Shown piece by piece: positions 8,349 to 17,055 of a stretch of DNA of 64,000 nt; within the stretch, counting starts at the first letter, position 1, and each line of letters begins with the position of its first letter. The notes beneath the pieces are model-generated. The model searched no databases. It was not told the DNA's origin and was given only the letters and a program-made list of their open reading frames with translations. This DNA is from Sphingomonas gellani (GTDB taxonomy: Bacteria > Pseudomonadota > Alphaproteobacteria > Sphingomonadales > Sphingomonadaceae), in contig NZ_FOCF01000005.1 of the NCBI RefSeq assembly GCF_900110035.1, positions 62,001 to 126,000 of the forward strand. Direction: 5' to 3'. A program made the position numbers and the translations under genes.

Positions 8349-9410
8349 ATGATCGGCCCCAGACGACATCGGGTGACGGAGACGCCCCGCCTGCGGCGCG
8401 GCGGCGCACCGGGGTGGCTGGCACTCGCGCTGCGGGTGGTGCTGATGGTGGGACTGATCGGCATCGCGCTGGCGGGTCACTGGATCGAACGCGACGGGCT
8501 GCGCGACAATGTCGACGGGCAGATCAGCCTGGTGGACGTGATCTATTTCACAATGATCACCATCACCACGGTCGGATATGGCGACATCGTGCCGGTGACG
8601 GATGGCGCGCGCCTGTTCGACACCTTCGTGGTGACGCCGATCCGGTTGTTCGTCTGGCTGATCTTCCTGGGATCGGCCTACCAGTTCCTGTTGCGCGGCG
8701 TTTGGGAGAGGTGGAGGATGCGGGTGATCCAGGGCAAGCTGTGCCGGCACACGATCGTCGCGGGATACGGCACCAGCGGCGAGGAGGCGTTGCGCGAGCT
8801 GGTGCGCCGTGGCGCCGATCCCCAGACCGTGGTCGTGATCGATCCCAGAGCCGCCGCCGTCGCTGCGGCAGAGGCGACCGGCGCCGTGGTGATGGAGGAT
8901 GACGCCACCCGCAACGCGACACTCTCGGCGGTCCGGGCAGATCAGGCACGCGCCATCCTGGTGTCGGCCGGCCGGGACGACACGTCGATCCTGATCGTGC
9001 TCACCGCGCGCCGGGTCGCGCCGACCGTGCCGATCAGCGTCGTGATCCGGTCTGAGGACAATGAGGCGCTGGCGCGACAGGCCGGCGCCGACACCGTCAT
9101 CAACCCGGCCAGCTTTGCCGGACTGCTGCTCGCCGGATCATGCCACGGGCCGCACATCGCGGACTATCTGGCCGACCTCGCCAACGCGGATGGGCGCGTC
9201 GCCCTGACGGAGCGTCAGGTGAGCCCCGACGAAGTGGGCAAGCCGCTGTCCGCCATCACCACGGGCCTGGGCCTGCGCATCTATCGCGGGTCGACGCCGC
9301 ACGGTTATTGGGACGCGGAGGCGGCGATGCTGGAGCCTGGCGACATCATCGTCGAGGTGCGCCGAGGCGCGCAGGGTCCGGACGATCCGCTGCGCCCCCG
9401 ACCCGCCTGA
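8349..9410 (+). CDS. two-TM potassium channel with TrkA-N/RCK regulatory domain
   Basis: A 353-residue channel subunit. The first membrane helix is at about 23-43, the pore helix and selectivity filter TTVGYGD at 73-79, and the second helix at about 92-110. A Rossmann-type TrkA-N domain follows (HTIVAGYGTSGEEALREL), then a TrkA-C-like end. This is the MthK/Kch architecture: a tetrameric K+ channel gated by ligand binding to cytoplasmic RCK domains. It is the third gene of a tightly packed unit with a cation antiporter and an OmpA-type lipoprotein, which suggests coordinated K+/H+ homeostasis or osmotic adaptation. It ends five bases before the stop of the opposing DUF2218 gene. Confidence 0.9.
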   Translation: MIGPRRHRVTETPRLRRGGAPGWLALALRVVLMVGLIGIALAGHWIERDGLRDNVDGQISLVDVIYFTMITITTVGYGDIVPVTDGARLFDTFVVTPIRLFVWLIFLGSAYQFLLRGVWERWRMRVIQGKLCRHTIVAGYGTSGEEALRELVRRGADPQTVVVIDPRAAAVAAAEATGAVVMEDDATRNATLSAVRADQARAILVSAGRDDTSILIVLTARRVAPTVPISVVIRSEDNEALARQAGADTVINPASFAGLLLAGSCHGPHIADYLADLANADGRVALTERQVSPDEVGKPLSAITTGLGLRIYRGSTPHGYWDAEAAMLEPGDIIVEVRRGAQGPDDPLRPRPA

Positions 9411-9414
9411 GCCA

Positions 9415-9699
9415 TCAATCGCGGACGAACGCCAGCGGCGCCTCGCGAAAGGCAAACCGGTCCAGATGGCTGGTCAGCACGCCGACCATCCGCTCCGCAT
9501 CCTCCCCCTCCGGCACCTCGAGCGAACAGCGCAGCCGATCCGCCTCCGCGTCCAGCACCAGGCGGGTGCCGTTCGGAAACGCGAAATCCGCATGCTCTGC
9601 GTCGAACGTCACCGGCATCTTGTGCGACCAATGCTTCGCCAGTTGCTGAAGATACCGGCTGGCCGATTGCGTCGGCACATGCGCGTGGATCGTCGTCAT
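9415..9699 (-). CDS. DUF2218 family protein
   Basis: A 94-residue soluble protein with DUF2218 features: an N-terminal HVPTQSASRYLQQLAKHW, then an alternating beta pattern and a conserved LTSHLDRFAFRE near the C-terminus. The biochemical role of the family is unknown; members are often found next to metal- or siderophore-related genes. The start overlaps the stop of the PadR regulator by four bases, so the two form one operon and the regulator probably controls this protein. Confidence 0.85.
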   Translation of the reverse strand: MTTIHAHVPTQSASRYLQQLAKHWSHKMPVTFDAEHADFAFPNGTRLVLDAEADRLRCSLEVPEGEDAERMVGVLTSHLDRFAFREAPLAFVRD

Positions 9700-10292
9700 T
9701 TCAGCCGCTCGATCCGGCGCGCGACGTCATCGATCATGTCGACAATCTCGTGCATCCGCTCTTCGGACAGGTCTCCCGCCGCCTTTGCCGACCGGATCAC
9801 CAGCCCCAGGTTCCGCATCGCGCGCCACACGGGCGATCCGCCGCCGTGCCCTTCGCGCGCGCCCAGTTCACCCAGCCGCCGCATCAGCGCATCGACCTCT
9901 TCCTGCCGCTCCGCCAGATGCTCCTGCCCCGCGTCCGTGATCGCGAAGCGCTTCTTGGCGTCGTCCGACTGTTGCTGCGCGATCAGGCCCATCTCGTCGA
10001 GCAGGGTCAACGTCGGATAGACCACGCCGGGGCTGGGTGCATAGGCGCCGCCGGTCAGCTCGCCGATCGCTCGGATCAGCTCGTAACCGTGGCGCGTGTC
10101 GTCGGCGATCAGCCGCAACAGGATCAGCCGCAGCTCGCCCCCTTCGAACCGGCGACGCCGGCCGCCGTCGCGATGATGTCCCTCCGTCGCCCAGTCGAAC
10201 CCGAACGGCCCGAACGAGAAACGATGCCCGCGCGGGCCGCAGCGACGATGGCCGCCCTGATCGGACCCCATGCCGTGAAAATGAAAGCGCAT
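9696..10292 (-). CDS. PadR-family transcriptional regulator
   Basis: A 198-residue regulator. The N-terminal 55 residues are rich in His, Gly and Arg (for example HRRCGPRGHRF) and look flexible and possibly metal-binding. The PadR winged helix follows (LILLRLIADDTRHGYELI, with GVVYPTLTLLDEMGLI as recognition helix), then a helical C-terminal dimerisation part. I prefer the ATG with AGGA eight bases upstream; a second ATG five codons earlier is possible. It is co-translated with DUF2218 and faces rarA. Two GATATATC palindromes in the divergent gap are the likely operator. His/Cys-rich N-termini in such PadR proteins suggest metal or heme sensing, but this is inference. Confidence 0.85.
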   Translation of the reverse strand: MRFHFHGMGSDQGGHRRCGPRGHRFSFGPFGFDWATEGHHRDGGRRRRFEGGELRLILLRLIADDTRHGYELIRAIGELTGGAYAPSPGVVYPTLTLLDEMGLIAQQQSDDAKKRFAITDAGQEHLAERQEEVDALMRRLGELGAREGHGGGSPVWRAMRNLGLVIRSAKAAGDLSEERMHEIVDMIDDVARRIERLK

Positions 10293-10323
10293 CTCGTCAA
10301 TCCTCATATCTGATGATGGCTCA

Positions 10324-10369
10324 AGATATATCGCAGTGACATAGCGTCAAGACCTTCTGAGATATATCT
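10324..10369. promoter_or_regulatory. paired GATATATC palindromes upstream of padR (candidate operator)
   Basis: AGATATATC occurs at 10324-10332 and again, as the perfect palindrome AGATATATCT, at 10360-10369. The centres are 36 bp apart, in the AT-richer gap between the divergent PadR gene and rarA. Autoregulation by PadR through these sites is an inference. Confidence 0.45.
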
Positions 10370-10408
10370 TAGCGATCGTCAGATGACGACGTTCCGGCGA
10401 CCACCTAC

Positions 10409-11746
10409 ATGGCGCGCATGGCCGACCTGTTCTCCGACACGGATGCTCCCCCCGCCTCTCCGCCGCCAACCCGCGGGACCGACGCAGCACCGCTGGCCGA
10501 CCGGCTGCGTCCCGCCGCGCTCGACCAGGTGATCGGCCAGGAGCATCTGACCGGACAGAGCGGCGCGATAGGACGGATGGTGGCCGCGGGTCGCCTTTCC
10601 TCGCTGATCCTGTGGGGACCGCCCGGCACAGGAAAGACGACCATCGCACGCCTGCTCGCCGACGCGGTCGGGCTGCGGTTTGCCGCCATCTCCGCCGTCT
10701 TCTCCGGCGTGGCGGACCTGAAGAAGGTCTTCGCCGAAGCCGAGGCGCATGCCCGCGCCGGCCGCCGCACCCTGTTGTTCGTGGACGAGATCCACCGCTT
10801 CAATCGCGCGCAACAGGACGGCTTCCTCCCGTTCGTCGAGAACGGCACGGTTGTGCTGGTCGGCGCGACCACGGAAAACCCGTCCTTCGAACTCAACGCC
10901 GCGCTGCTCAGCCGTGCTCAGGTGCTGGTGCTGGAGCGTCTCAGCGCCGCCGCACTGGACGAGTTGCTGACCCGCGCAGAGGCGATCGAGGAACGGCCCC
11001 TGCCCCTGACGACCGAAGCGCGCGACGCGCTGGTCGCGGCGGCCGATGGCGACGGGCGCTTCCTGCTCAATCAGGCGGAGACGCTGTTCGCGGTGAACCT
11101 GTCCGAACCACTGGACCCGGCGGGCCTGTCCGCGCTGCTGCAACGCCGGGTGGCGGTCTATGACAAGGACCGGGAGGGGCATTACGGCGTTATTTCCGCG
11201 CTGCACAAGTCGATCCGCGGCTCCGACCCGCAGGCCGCGCTTTATTACCTCGCCCGCATGCTGACCGCCGGGGAGGAACCGCTCTATGTCTTGCGTAGGC
11301 TGGCCCGCGCTGCGGTGGAGGATATCGGACTGGCCGATCCGCAGGCGCTGCAGATCTGCATGGCCGCAAAGGATGCCTACGACTTCCTCGGCTCTCCGGA
11401 AGGGGAACTCGCCATCGCGCAGGCGTGCGTATACCTCGCCACCGCACCCAAATCGAACGCCGTCTACACCGCGCAAAAGGCGGCCTGGGCGGTGGCCAAG
11501 GAAAGCGGATCGCTCAGCCCGCCCAAGCACATCCTGGGTGCCCCGACCCGGTTGATGCGCGACATGGGCTATGGCGCGGGCTACGCCTACGACCACGATG
11601 CGGAGGACGCGTTTTCCGGTGCGGACTACTGGCCGGACGCACTGCCGCCACAACGCTTCTACGAGCCAAGCGGACGTGGGTTCGAGAAGCGCATCGCCGA
11701 ACGGCTGGCCTGGTGGGATGAGCGCCGCACAACCCGGCAGAGCTGA
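10409..11746 (+). CDS. rarA: replication-associated recombination protein A (RarA/MgsA AAA+ ATPase)
   Basis: A 445-residue AAA+ clamp-loader-like ATPase acting at stalled replication forks. Walker A is LWGPPGTGKTTIARLLA near residue 70 and Walker B is LLFVDEIHRFN. The sensor region GATTENPSFELNAALLSRA is diagnostic of RarA, as is the C-terminal tetramerisation domain with SDPQAALYYLARM and PPKHILGAPTRLM. The length is normal. An alternative start lies three codons downstream. It is apparently monocistronic, with the DUF429-like gene following after a short gap. Confidence 0.95.
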   Translation: MARMADLFSDTDAPPASPPPTRGTDAAPLADRLRPAALDQVIGQEHLTGQSGAIGRMVAAGRLSSLILWGPPGTGKTTIARLLADAVGLRFAAISAVFSGVADLKKVFAEAEAHARAGRRTLLFVDEIHRFNRAQQDGFLPFVENGTVVLVGATTENPSFELNAALLSRAQVLVLERLSAAALDELLTRAEAIEERPLPLTTEARDALVAAADGDGRFLLNQAETLFAVNLSEPLDPAGLSALLQRRVAVYDKDREGHYGVISALHKSIRGSDPQAALYYLARMLTAGEEPLYVLRRLARAAVEDIGLADPQALQICMAAKDAYDFLGSPEGELAIAQACVYLATAPKSNAVYTAQKAAWAVAKESGSLSPPKHILGAPTRLMRDMGYGAGYAYDHDAEDAFSGADYWPDALPPQRFYEPSGRGFEKRIAERLAWWDERRTTRQS

Positions 11747-11770
11747 CGCTGTGTCGGCCGAACATCTCCC

Positions 11771-12688
11771 ATGCCTAGCATTGCGTCGCCTGCACACAGC
11801 CCGATGAGCCGGCCGCCCGACGCCGATCGCTTTGCGCATTTCGCAGCGATCGATTGGTCGGGTGCGGCCGGCGAGCGGCATGCGGGCATCGCGGTCGCCC
11901 TGTGTTCCAACGGCACCTCCGCGCCCCGGCTGGTGCGCCCGGGCCATCGCTGGTCGCGTCAGGAGTTGTTGCATTGGCTGTCCGATGACCTGCCGCCCGA
12001 CACGATCGTCGGCATGGACCTTGGCATGTCGCTGCCTTTTGCGGACGTGGGTGCGTTCTTCCCCGGCTGGCCGGACAGCCCGCCAGACGCGCGCGCGTTG
12101 TGGGCGATGATCGACGCGCTGGCCGCGGACGACGCGCATCTGTCGGTCGGCAGCGTCGTCGATCATCCGGTGGTCAGCCGCTACTTCCGCCGCCATGGCG
12201 GACGGCTGGGCGATCGTTTCGGCACGGCACCGCGGGGCCGCTTCAGGCTGACGGAACTTGCCCAGGCGCGACACGGATGCCGGCCGTACAGCAACTTCAA
12301 TCTGGTCGGCGCGGCACAGGTGGGGAAATCCAGCCTGACCGGCATGCGGGTGCTGCATCGGCTGGGGCGGCACCTGTCCGTCTGGCCCTTCGACCCGCTG
12401 CCCGCCACGGGTTCGGTGGTGCTGGAAATCTATACCACCATCGCCGCCATGGCTGCCGGCCGCTCTCCCGGCGCGTCGAAGATGCGCGATCATGCCGCCC
12501 TGAACGCCGCCTTGGCACAGTTGGGCAGCGCACCCGTCCCCGGTCACGGCGCCATCGCCGACCATGCAAGCGACGCACTGCTGACCGCGGCCTGGCTGCG
12601 CCGCGCCGCGACGGATACGGCCTTGTGGCAGCCGGAGGGACTCGCTTCGGTTCGCGAAACGGAGGGCTGGACCTTCGGCGCCCGCTGA
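11771..12688 (+). CDS. DUF429-like RNase H-fold hypothetical protein
   Basis: A 305-residue soluble protein. The N-terminal FAAIDWSGAAGERHAGIAV looks like the first strand and acidic residue of an RNase H-like fold. TIVGMDLGMSLPF supplies a second acidic strand, and the C-terminal DHASDALLTAAWLR resembles the last conserved acidic helix of DUF429 proteins. This spacing suggests a two-metal nuclease-like fold, but activity is unproven. A shorter start at 11804 is equally plausible, as neither has a clear ribosome site. It lies between rarA and tRNA-Thr. The function is unknown. Confidence 0.6.
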   Translation: MPSIASPAHSPMSRPPDADRFAHFAAIDWSGAAGERHAGIAVALCSNGTSAPRLVRPGHRWSRQELLHWLSDDLPPDTIVGMDLGMSLPFADVGAFFPGWPDSPPDARALWAMIDALAADDAHLSVGSVVDHPVVSRYFRRHGGRLGDRFGTAPRGRFRLTELAQARHGCRPYSNFNLVGAAQVGKSSLTGMRVLHRLGRHLSVWPFDPLPATGSVVLEIYTTIAAMAAGRSPGASKMRDHAALNAALAQLGSAPVPGHGAIADHASDALLTAAWLRRAATDTALWQPEGLASVRETEGWTFGAR

Positions 12689-12705
12689 CGCATGGGGGCG
12701 AACGT

Positions 12706-12781
12706 GCCGGTTTAGCTCAGCTGGTAGAGCAGCGGTTTTGTAAACCGAAGGTCGCGGGTTCGATTCCTGCAACCGGCACCA
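12706..12781 (+). tRNA. tRNA-Thr (anticodon TGT)
   Basis: A 76-base cloverleaf with acceptor GCCGGTT/AACCGGC, D arm GCTC-GAGC, anticodon stem CGGTT/AACCG around loop TTTGTAA (anticodon TGT), T arm GCGGG-TTCGATT-CCTGC and an encoded CCA end. Confidence 0.95.
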
Positions 12782-12853
12782 TGCTCCCCTTCCCCAGATG
12801 TCCCAGCGTCCTGGCGCGAAACCAGGGCGCGGGTCCGGGCGTTCCCCGGTTCG

Positions 12854-13549
12854 ATGATAAAGGTCGCCAGTTACAACATGCGCAAGGGGATCGGTGCCGA
12901 TCGCCGGCGCAATCCCGAACGTATCCTGGACGTGCTGGCGGAAATCGACGCCGATATCATCGCCTTGCAGGAGGCGGATCGCCGTTTCGGCGCGCGGGCA
13001 GGCGTGCTGCCGCTGCGGCTGCTGGAGGATCACAGCGACTGGAAGCCGGTCGGCTTTCGGATGCGTCCGGACAGCATGGGGTGGCACGGCAACGCCATCC
13101 TGATCCGCAAGTCGGCCAGCGTAGTGGACTGCTGCCCCATCCACCTGCCTGCGCTGGAACCGCGCGGTGCGGTGATGGCCGATGTGGACGCCGCCGGGCT
13201 GGCGATGCGGATCGTCGGCATGCACCTGGACCTGTCGGGCCTGTGGCGCCGGCGTCAGGCGGCGGCGGTGATGGCGCATGTCGCGGCACGTGCCGACACG
13301 CGCCCGACGGTGATGATGGGCGACCTGAACGACTGGACCGCCGCATCCGGCTGCCTGCGCGATTTCGGGCGGGACTATCGCTTCGCGGAAACGGGACCCA
13401 GCTTCCACGCCCGCCGTCCGATCGGACGTCTCGACCGGATCATGGTGTCGCAGGACCTCCGGATCGTGGATTGCGGCGTCCATGCCAGCGCGGCGGCGCG
13501 CAAGGCGTCGGATCACCTGCCGGTCTGGGCGACGATCGCGCCCAGATGA
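12854..13549 (+). CDS. endonuclease/exonuclease/phosphatase family protein
   Basis: A 231-residue metal-dependent hydrolase of the EEP (DNase I-like) fold. Conserved parts in order are VASYNMRKG (first Asn), DADIIALQEAD (metal-binding Glu), GMHLDLSG (catalytic His), MMGDLNDW (Asp-x-Asn) and the terminal KASDHLPVWATI (Asp-His pair). All core catalytic residues are present. No signal peptide is apparent, so it is likely cytoplasmic. Substrates in this superfamily range from DNA to phospholipids and sugar phosphates. The patatin-like gene starts 31 bases after its stop, so co-transcription with a lipid-acting protein is plausible. Confidence 0.85.
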   Translation: MIKVASYNMRKGIGADRRRNPERILDVLAEIDADIIALQEADRRFGARAGVLPLRLLEDHSDWKPVGFRMRPDSMGWHGNAILIRKSASVVDCCPIHLPALEPRGAVMADVDAAGLAMRIVGMHLDLSGLWRRRQAAAVMAHVAARADTRPTVMMGDLNDWTAASGCLRDFGRDYRFAETGPSFHARRPIGRLDRIMVSQDLRIVDCGVHASAAARKASDHLPVWATIAPR

Positions 13550-13580
13550 TCCGCGACCCGCGAATGGGCCGCGCCGACTG

Positions 13581-15860
13581 ATGCGCGACACGGAATTGCG
13601 GCTGGCGCTGGTCTGCTATGGCGGCATCAGCCTGGCCGTGTACATGCACGGCATCACGCGAGAGGTCTGGCACCTCGCCCGCGCCAGCCGCGCCTTCAAC
13701 GCCGGGGAGGCGGCAGAGGGCGCAACCGAAGCGGTGTATCGCAACCTCCTGGAAGAAATGGAGGATCGCTCAGGCGCGCGCCTGCGCGTGCTGCCCGACA
13801 TCATCGCGGGCGCCAGTGCGGGCGGCATCAACGGCATCTTCCTGGGCCAGGCGATCGCGACCGGCCAGTCGCTCGACCCCTTGACCGACCTGTGGCTGGC
13901 GTCCGCCGATATCGAGGCGCTGGTGGCCGCGGAGGCAGCACCTGCTTCGCGCTTCTCCAAGGCATGGGCGATGCCGCTCGCCTGGATGGCGGCCGGACGC
14001 GGTGGCGACCTGTCCGGACTGGACGAGGCCACGCAAGCGGAGGTGCGGGCGAAGCTGTCGCATTTCGTGCGATCCCGCTGGTTCGAGCCGCCCTTTAGTG
14101 GAGAAGCTCTTCTGACCCTGCTGCTCGACGCATTTGACGTCATGGCGTCGGGCCCGCGTGGGCCGCGCCTCTTGCCGCCCAGCCAGCCGCTCGACCTGTT
14201 CGTGACCGTCACCGATTTCACCGGCCATCCCGAACGGCTTTTGCTGAACTCCCCGGCCGAGGTGGTGGAGACCGAGCATCGCATCGTGATCGACTTCACC
14301 GATGGCGGGCACAGCGCGACCACGCTTGCGCACCCGGCGGAGCTGGCATTCGCCGCGCGCGCGACCTCCAGCTTTCCCGGCGCGTTCCCACCGTTCCGAG
14401 TCGGCGAACTGGATGCGGTGCTGCAGGCGCGAGGGGTCGGCTGGCCCGGCCGCCGTGCCTTCCTCCGCCGGGTGCTGCCCCGCCAGACCGCCGTCGGCAA
14501 GGCGGAGGAGGCGGCGATGATCGACGGGTCGGTGCTGGCGAACGCGCCGTTCGGCCCCGCCATCGACGCCCTGAAGGATCGCCCCGCCCGCCGGCCGGTC
14601 GACCGCCGCTTCGTCTTCATCGACCCCTCACCGGGTATGAAGTTCCGCCTGGGCGGCAGCGGCGCGACACCCGGCTTCTTCCAGACCATCCTGGGCGCGA
14701 TCAGCGAACTGCCGCGCCAGCAACCGATACGCGACAATCTGGAGGCGATCGGCGTCCGCTCCGCCCGGGTCGCGCGGATGCGGGGCATCGTCGCCGCGAT
14801 CCGGCCGGATGTGGAGGTGGAAATCGAACAGCTGTTCGGGCGCACGCTGTTCCTCGATCGGCCCACCCCCCGCCGCCTGCCCGCATGGCGGCGCCGCGCG
14901 CATGACCGCGCCGTCGCCCAATCGGGCTTCGGCCATGCCGCCTATGGCCAGCTCAAGCTCGTCCATGTGCTCGAGGGGATCGCGCGCCTGTTGCGGGCCC
15001 CGGGTGATCGCGGCGGCGGATCGCGCGCCGGCGAATTGCGCGCGGAGGTGGATCGGATCGCGGCGGAGCGTGGATGGCTGGATGTCGGCACCGGCCGAAA
15101 GGCAGGCGCTGCGACGGTCGACTTCCTGCGACGATACGACCTGGGCTACCGCATCCGCCGCCTGCGCCTGCTCGCCCGGCGCATATCCGATCTGGAGGGG
15201 GACGGCGGTGCTGCCGACGCGCTGGGCCCCATGCACGCCGCCGTCTACGCCGCGCTTGCCGACTATATCGATCGTCAGAACACGCGGGAGCCGGCACCCC
15301 ATCGTCTCCGCGGGCAAGCGGGCAAGGACGTGGGCCAGCGGATCGACAGGCTGGGCGAACTGCTCGACCTGTCGCGGCTGGATGCGGAGACCGATATGCG
15401 CCTGAGCGAAGCGCTCGCGGCGATCGACCGCGTCCCACGCCGTTCGCTGCTGATGACCTATCTGGGCTTCCCGTTCTTCGACATCGCCACGCTTCCGCTG
15501 CTCCAGGGCGAGGGGCTGGACGAGTTCGACCCCGTTCGCGTCGACCGGATCGCGCCCGACGACGCGACCGCGATCCGCACCGGCGGGGCGGAGGCGACGT
15601 TGAAGGGAATCCGCTTCAACAGCTTCGGCGCGTTCTTCAGCCGCGCCTACCGCGAAAACGACTATCTGTGGGGGCGGCTGCACGGCGCCGACCGGTTGAT
15701 CGACATCGCCGTATCCACCCTGCCGGACACGATCCGGATGAAGCTTGGTCGCGTGTCCGCCATCAAGCGTGCGGCGTTCCTCGCCATTCTGGACGAGGAG
15801 CGGGACCGACTGACCGCGATCCCCGCCTTGTTCGAGGACCTGCGCCGGGAAATCGGCTAA
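13581..15860 (+). CDS. large patatin-like phospholipase protein
   Basis: A 759-residue patatin-related protein. The N-terminal oxyanion motif is CYGGISLAVYMHG, the nucleophile motif GASAG is at residues 77-81 (Ser79), and the catalytic Asp is Asp315 in MIDGSVLANAPFG. The Ser-Asp dyad is therefore complete. The C-terminal 400 residues, with RRSLLMTYLGFPFFD and KGIRFNSFGAFFSRAYRENDYLWGRL (given in part), match the long bacterial patatin-related family rather than short plant-type patatins. It probably hydrolyses acyl groups from lipids. The start was chosen at the ATG following the EEP gene; the longer frame has no similarity. The cellular role is unknown. Confidence 0.85.
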   Translation: MRDTELRLALVCYGGISLAVYMHGITREVWHLARASRAFNAGEAAEGATEAVYRNLLEEMEDRSGARLRVLPDIIAGASAGGINGIFLGQAIATGQSLDPLTDLWLASADIEALVAAEAAPASRFSKAWAMPLAWMAAGRGGDLSGLDEATQAEVRAKLSHFVRSRWFEPPFSGEALLTLLLDAFDVMASGPRGPRLLPPSQPLDLFVTVTDFTGHPERLLLNSPAEVVETEHRIVIDFTDGGHSATTLAHPAELAFAARATSSFPGAFPPFRVGELDAVLQARGVGWPGRRAFLRRVLPRQTAVGKAEEAAMIDGSVLANAPFGPAIDALKDRPARRPVDRRFVFIDPSPGMKFRLGGSGATPGFFQTILGAISELPRQQPIRDNLEAIGVRSARVARMRGIVAAIRPDVEVEIEQLFGRTLFLDRPTPRRLPAWRRRAHDRAVAQSGFGHAAYGQLKLVHVLEGIARLLRAPGDRGGGSRAGELRAEVDRIAAERGWLDVGTGRKAGAATVDFLRRYDLGYRIRRLRLLARRISDLEGDGGAADALGPMHAAVYAALADYIDRQNTREPAPHRLRGQAGKDVGQRIDRLGELLDLSRLDAETDMRLSEALAAIDRVPRRSLLMTYLGFPFFDIATLPLLQGEGLDEFDPVRVDRIAPDDATAIRTGGAEATLKGIRFNSFGAFFSRAYRENDYLWGRLHGADRLIDIAVSTLPDTIRMKLGRVSAIKRAAFLAILDEERDRLTAIPALFEDLRREIG

Positions 15861-15958
15861 CCGACCACGTCTGGACGCACACCGCGACCGCCCTGCCGCC
15901 CCTGTTCAAGCAGCCACCGGGCCGCTAACCCGGCGGACAATCGGTTGAAGGTGGGCGC

Positions 15959-16339
15959 ATGCAGTTCCTGAAGATCCTGTTCTGGTGCCTGCTCGCGTTT
16001 GCCGCGGCACTGTTCACCTACGGCAACTGGAACACGGTTCCCGTGCACCTCTGGGCCGGCCTGATCGCAGACGTGAACCTGCCGCTGCTGTTGCTGGTGA
16101 CGTTCCTGTGCGGATTGCTGCCGGCGCTCGCCTTTGGCCGGTGGCGGCGGTGGCGCCTTGGCCAGAGGCTGTCCCTGACGGAGCAGGAATTGGCCCAGGT
16201 GCGCCTGACCCTGGCGATGCCGGCTCCTACGGTGGCGAGACACGTGCCAGCCGTGCCGCTTGCACCGGCCGCGCCCGCGGATCATTCCGACCGGACGCCG
16301 CTGACACCCGATCTCGACGTTCCGCCGGAGCCCGCATGA
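15959..16339 (+). CDS. LapA/DUF1049-type membrane protein
   Basis: A 126-residue protein with two transmembrane segments (about residues 3-22 and 40-58) separated by a short periplasmic loop with GNWNTVPVHLW. A cytoplasmic helix (GQRLSLTEQELAQVRLTL) and a proline-rich tail follow. This is the LapA domain layout, whose E. coli member helps adjust lipopolysaccharide synthesis with LapB. AAGGTGGGCGC precedes the ATG. Its stop overlaps the pyrF start by four bases; lapA next to pyrF is common in sphingomonads. Confidence 0.8.
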   Translation: MQFLKILFWCLLAFAAALFTYGNWNTVPVHLWAGLIADVNLPLLLLVTFLCGLLPALAFGRWRRWRLGQRLSLTEQELAQVRLTLAMPAPTVARHVPAVPLAPAAPADHSDRTPLTPDLDVPPEPA

Positions 16340-17013
16340 CATCGCCCCTCTTCGTCGCCGTCGACACGCCCGACCTCGACCGCGCGCGCGCGCTTGCCGA
16401 TGCGGTGGCGCCTCATGTCGGCGGATTGAAGCTGGGGCTGGAATTCTTCTCCGCACACGGCGCGCCCGGCATCAGGGCGATGGCGGATGTCGGTCTGCCC
16501 ATATTTCTCGACCTGAAGCTGCATGACATTCCCAACACCGTGGGCAAGGCGGTGGCCGCGCTGGCGCCGCTGTCCCCCGCGATCCTGACCGTGCACGCCG
16601 CCGGTGGCCGCGCGATGCTTGCGGCCGCGCGGGCAGCGGCACCCGCTTCCACCCGCATCGTCGCCGTCACGTTGCTCACCAGCCTGGACGCGGACGACCT
16701 GCCGACCATCGGGGTCGCGGGCGATGCGGCCGGACAGGTCGGGCGCCTGGCCGAGCTCTCGCGTCAGGCGGGCGTGGACGGCATCGTATGCTCCGGCGCG
16801 GAGGTCGCCGCCGCCCGTGCCGCGTGGCCGGATGGCTATTTCGTCGTACCCGGTCTGCGTCCCGCGGACGCCGCGTTGGGCGACCAGAAACGCGCGGTGA
16901 CGCCGCGGGCCGCGCTGGATGCGGGCGCGTCGGTGCTGGTGGTCGGGCGGCCGATCACCGACGCTTCCGACCCGGCCGACGCGGCACGGGCGATCGCCGC
17001 CACGCTGGGCTGA
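16336..17013 (+). CDS. pyrF: orotidine 5'-phosphate decarboxylase
   Basis: A 225-residue TIM-barrel enzyme catalysing the last step of UMP synthesis. The catalytic DxKxxD motif is at Asp59, Lys61 and Asp64 (FLDLKLHDIPNT). The phosphate-binding end is at VVGRPITDASDP. Length and motifs are normal. The start overlaps the lapA stop (ATGA), so the gene is translationally coupled to it. Confidence 0.96.
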   Translation: MTSPLFVAVDTPDLDRARALADAVAPHVGGLKLGLEFFSAHGAPGIRAMADVGLPIFLDLKLHDIPNTVGKAVAALAPLSPAILTVHAAGGRAMLAAARAAAPASTRIVAVTLLTSLDADDLPTIGVAGDAAGQVGRLAELSRQAGVDGIVCSGAEVAAARAAWPDGYFVVPGLRPADAALGDQKRAVTPRAALDAGASVLVVGRPITDASDPADAARAIAATLG

Positions 17014-17055
17014 GCGGCACGGCACCAGCCGGCATCCCGATCGTTGTGCGCTGCG

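Noticed and set aside
12100..13581. Plus-strand 493-codon ORF containing GLAQLVEQRFCKPKVAGSIPA
   Set aside because: The peptide is a translation of tRNA-Thr, and the frame overlaps two better genes.
10379..13591. Minus-strand 1070-codon ORF across rarA, the DUF429-like gene and tRNA-Thr
   Set aside because: It is antisense to well-supported genes and contains the tRNA-derived LQESNPRPSVYKTAALPAELN artefact.
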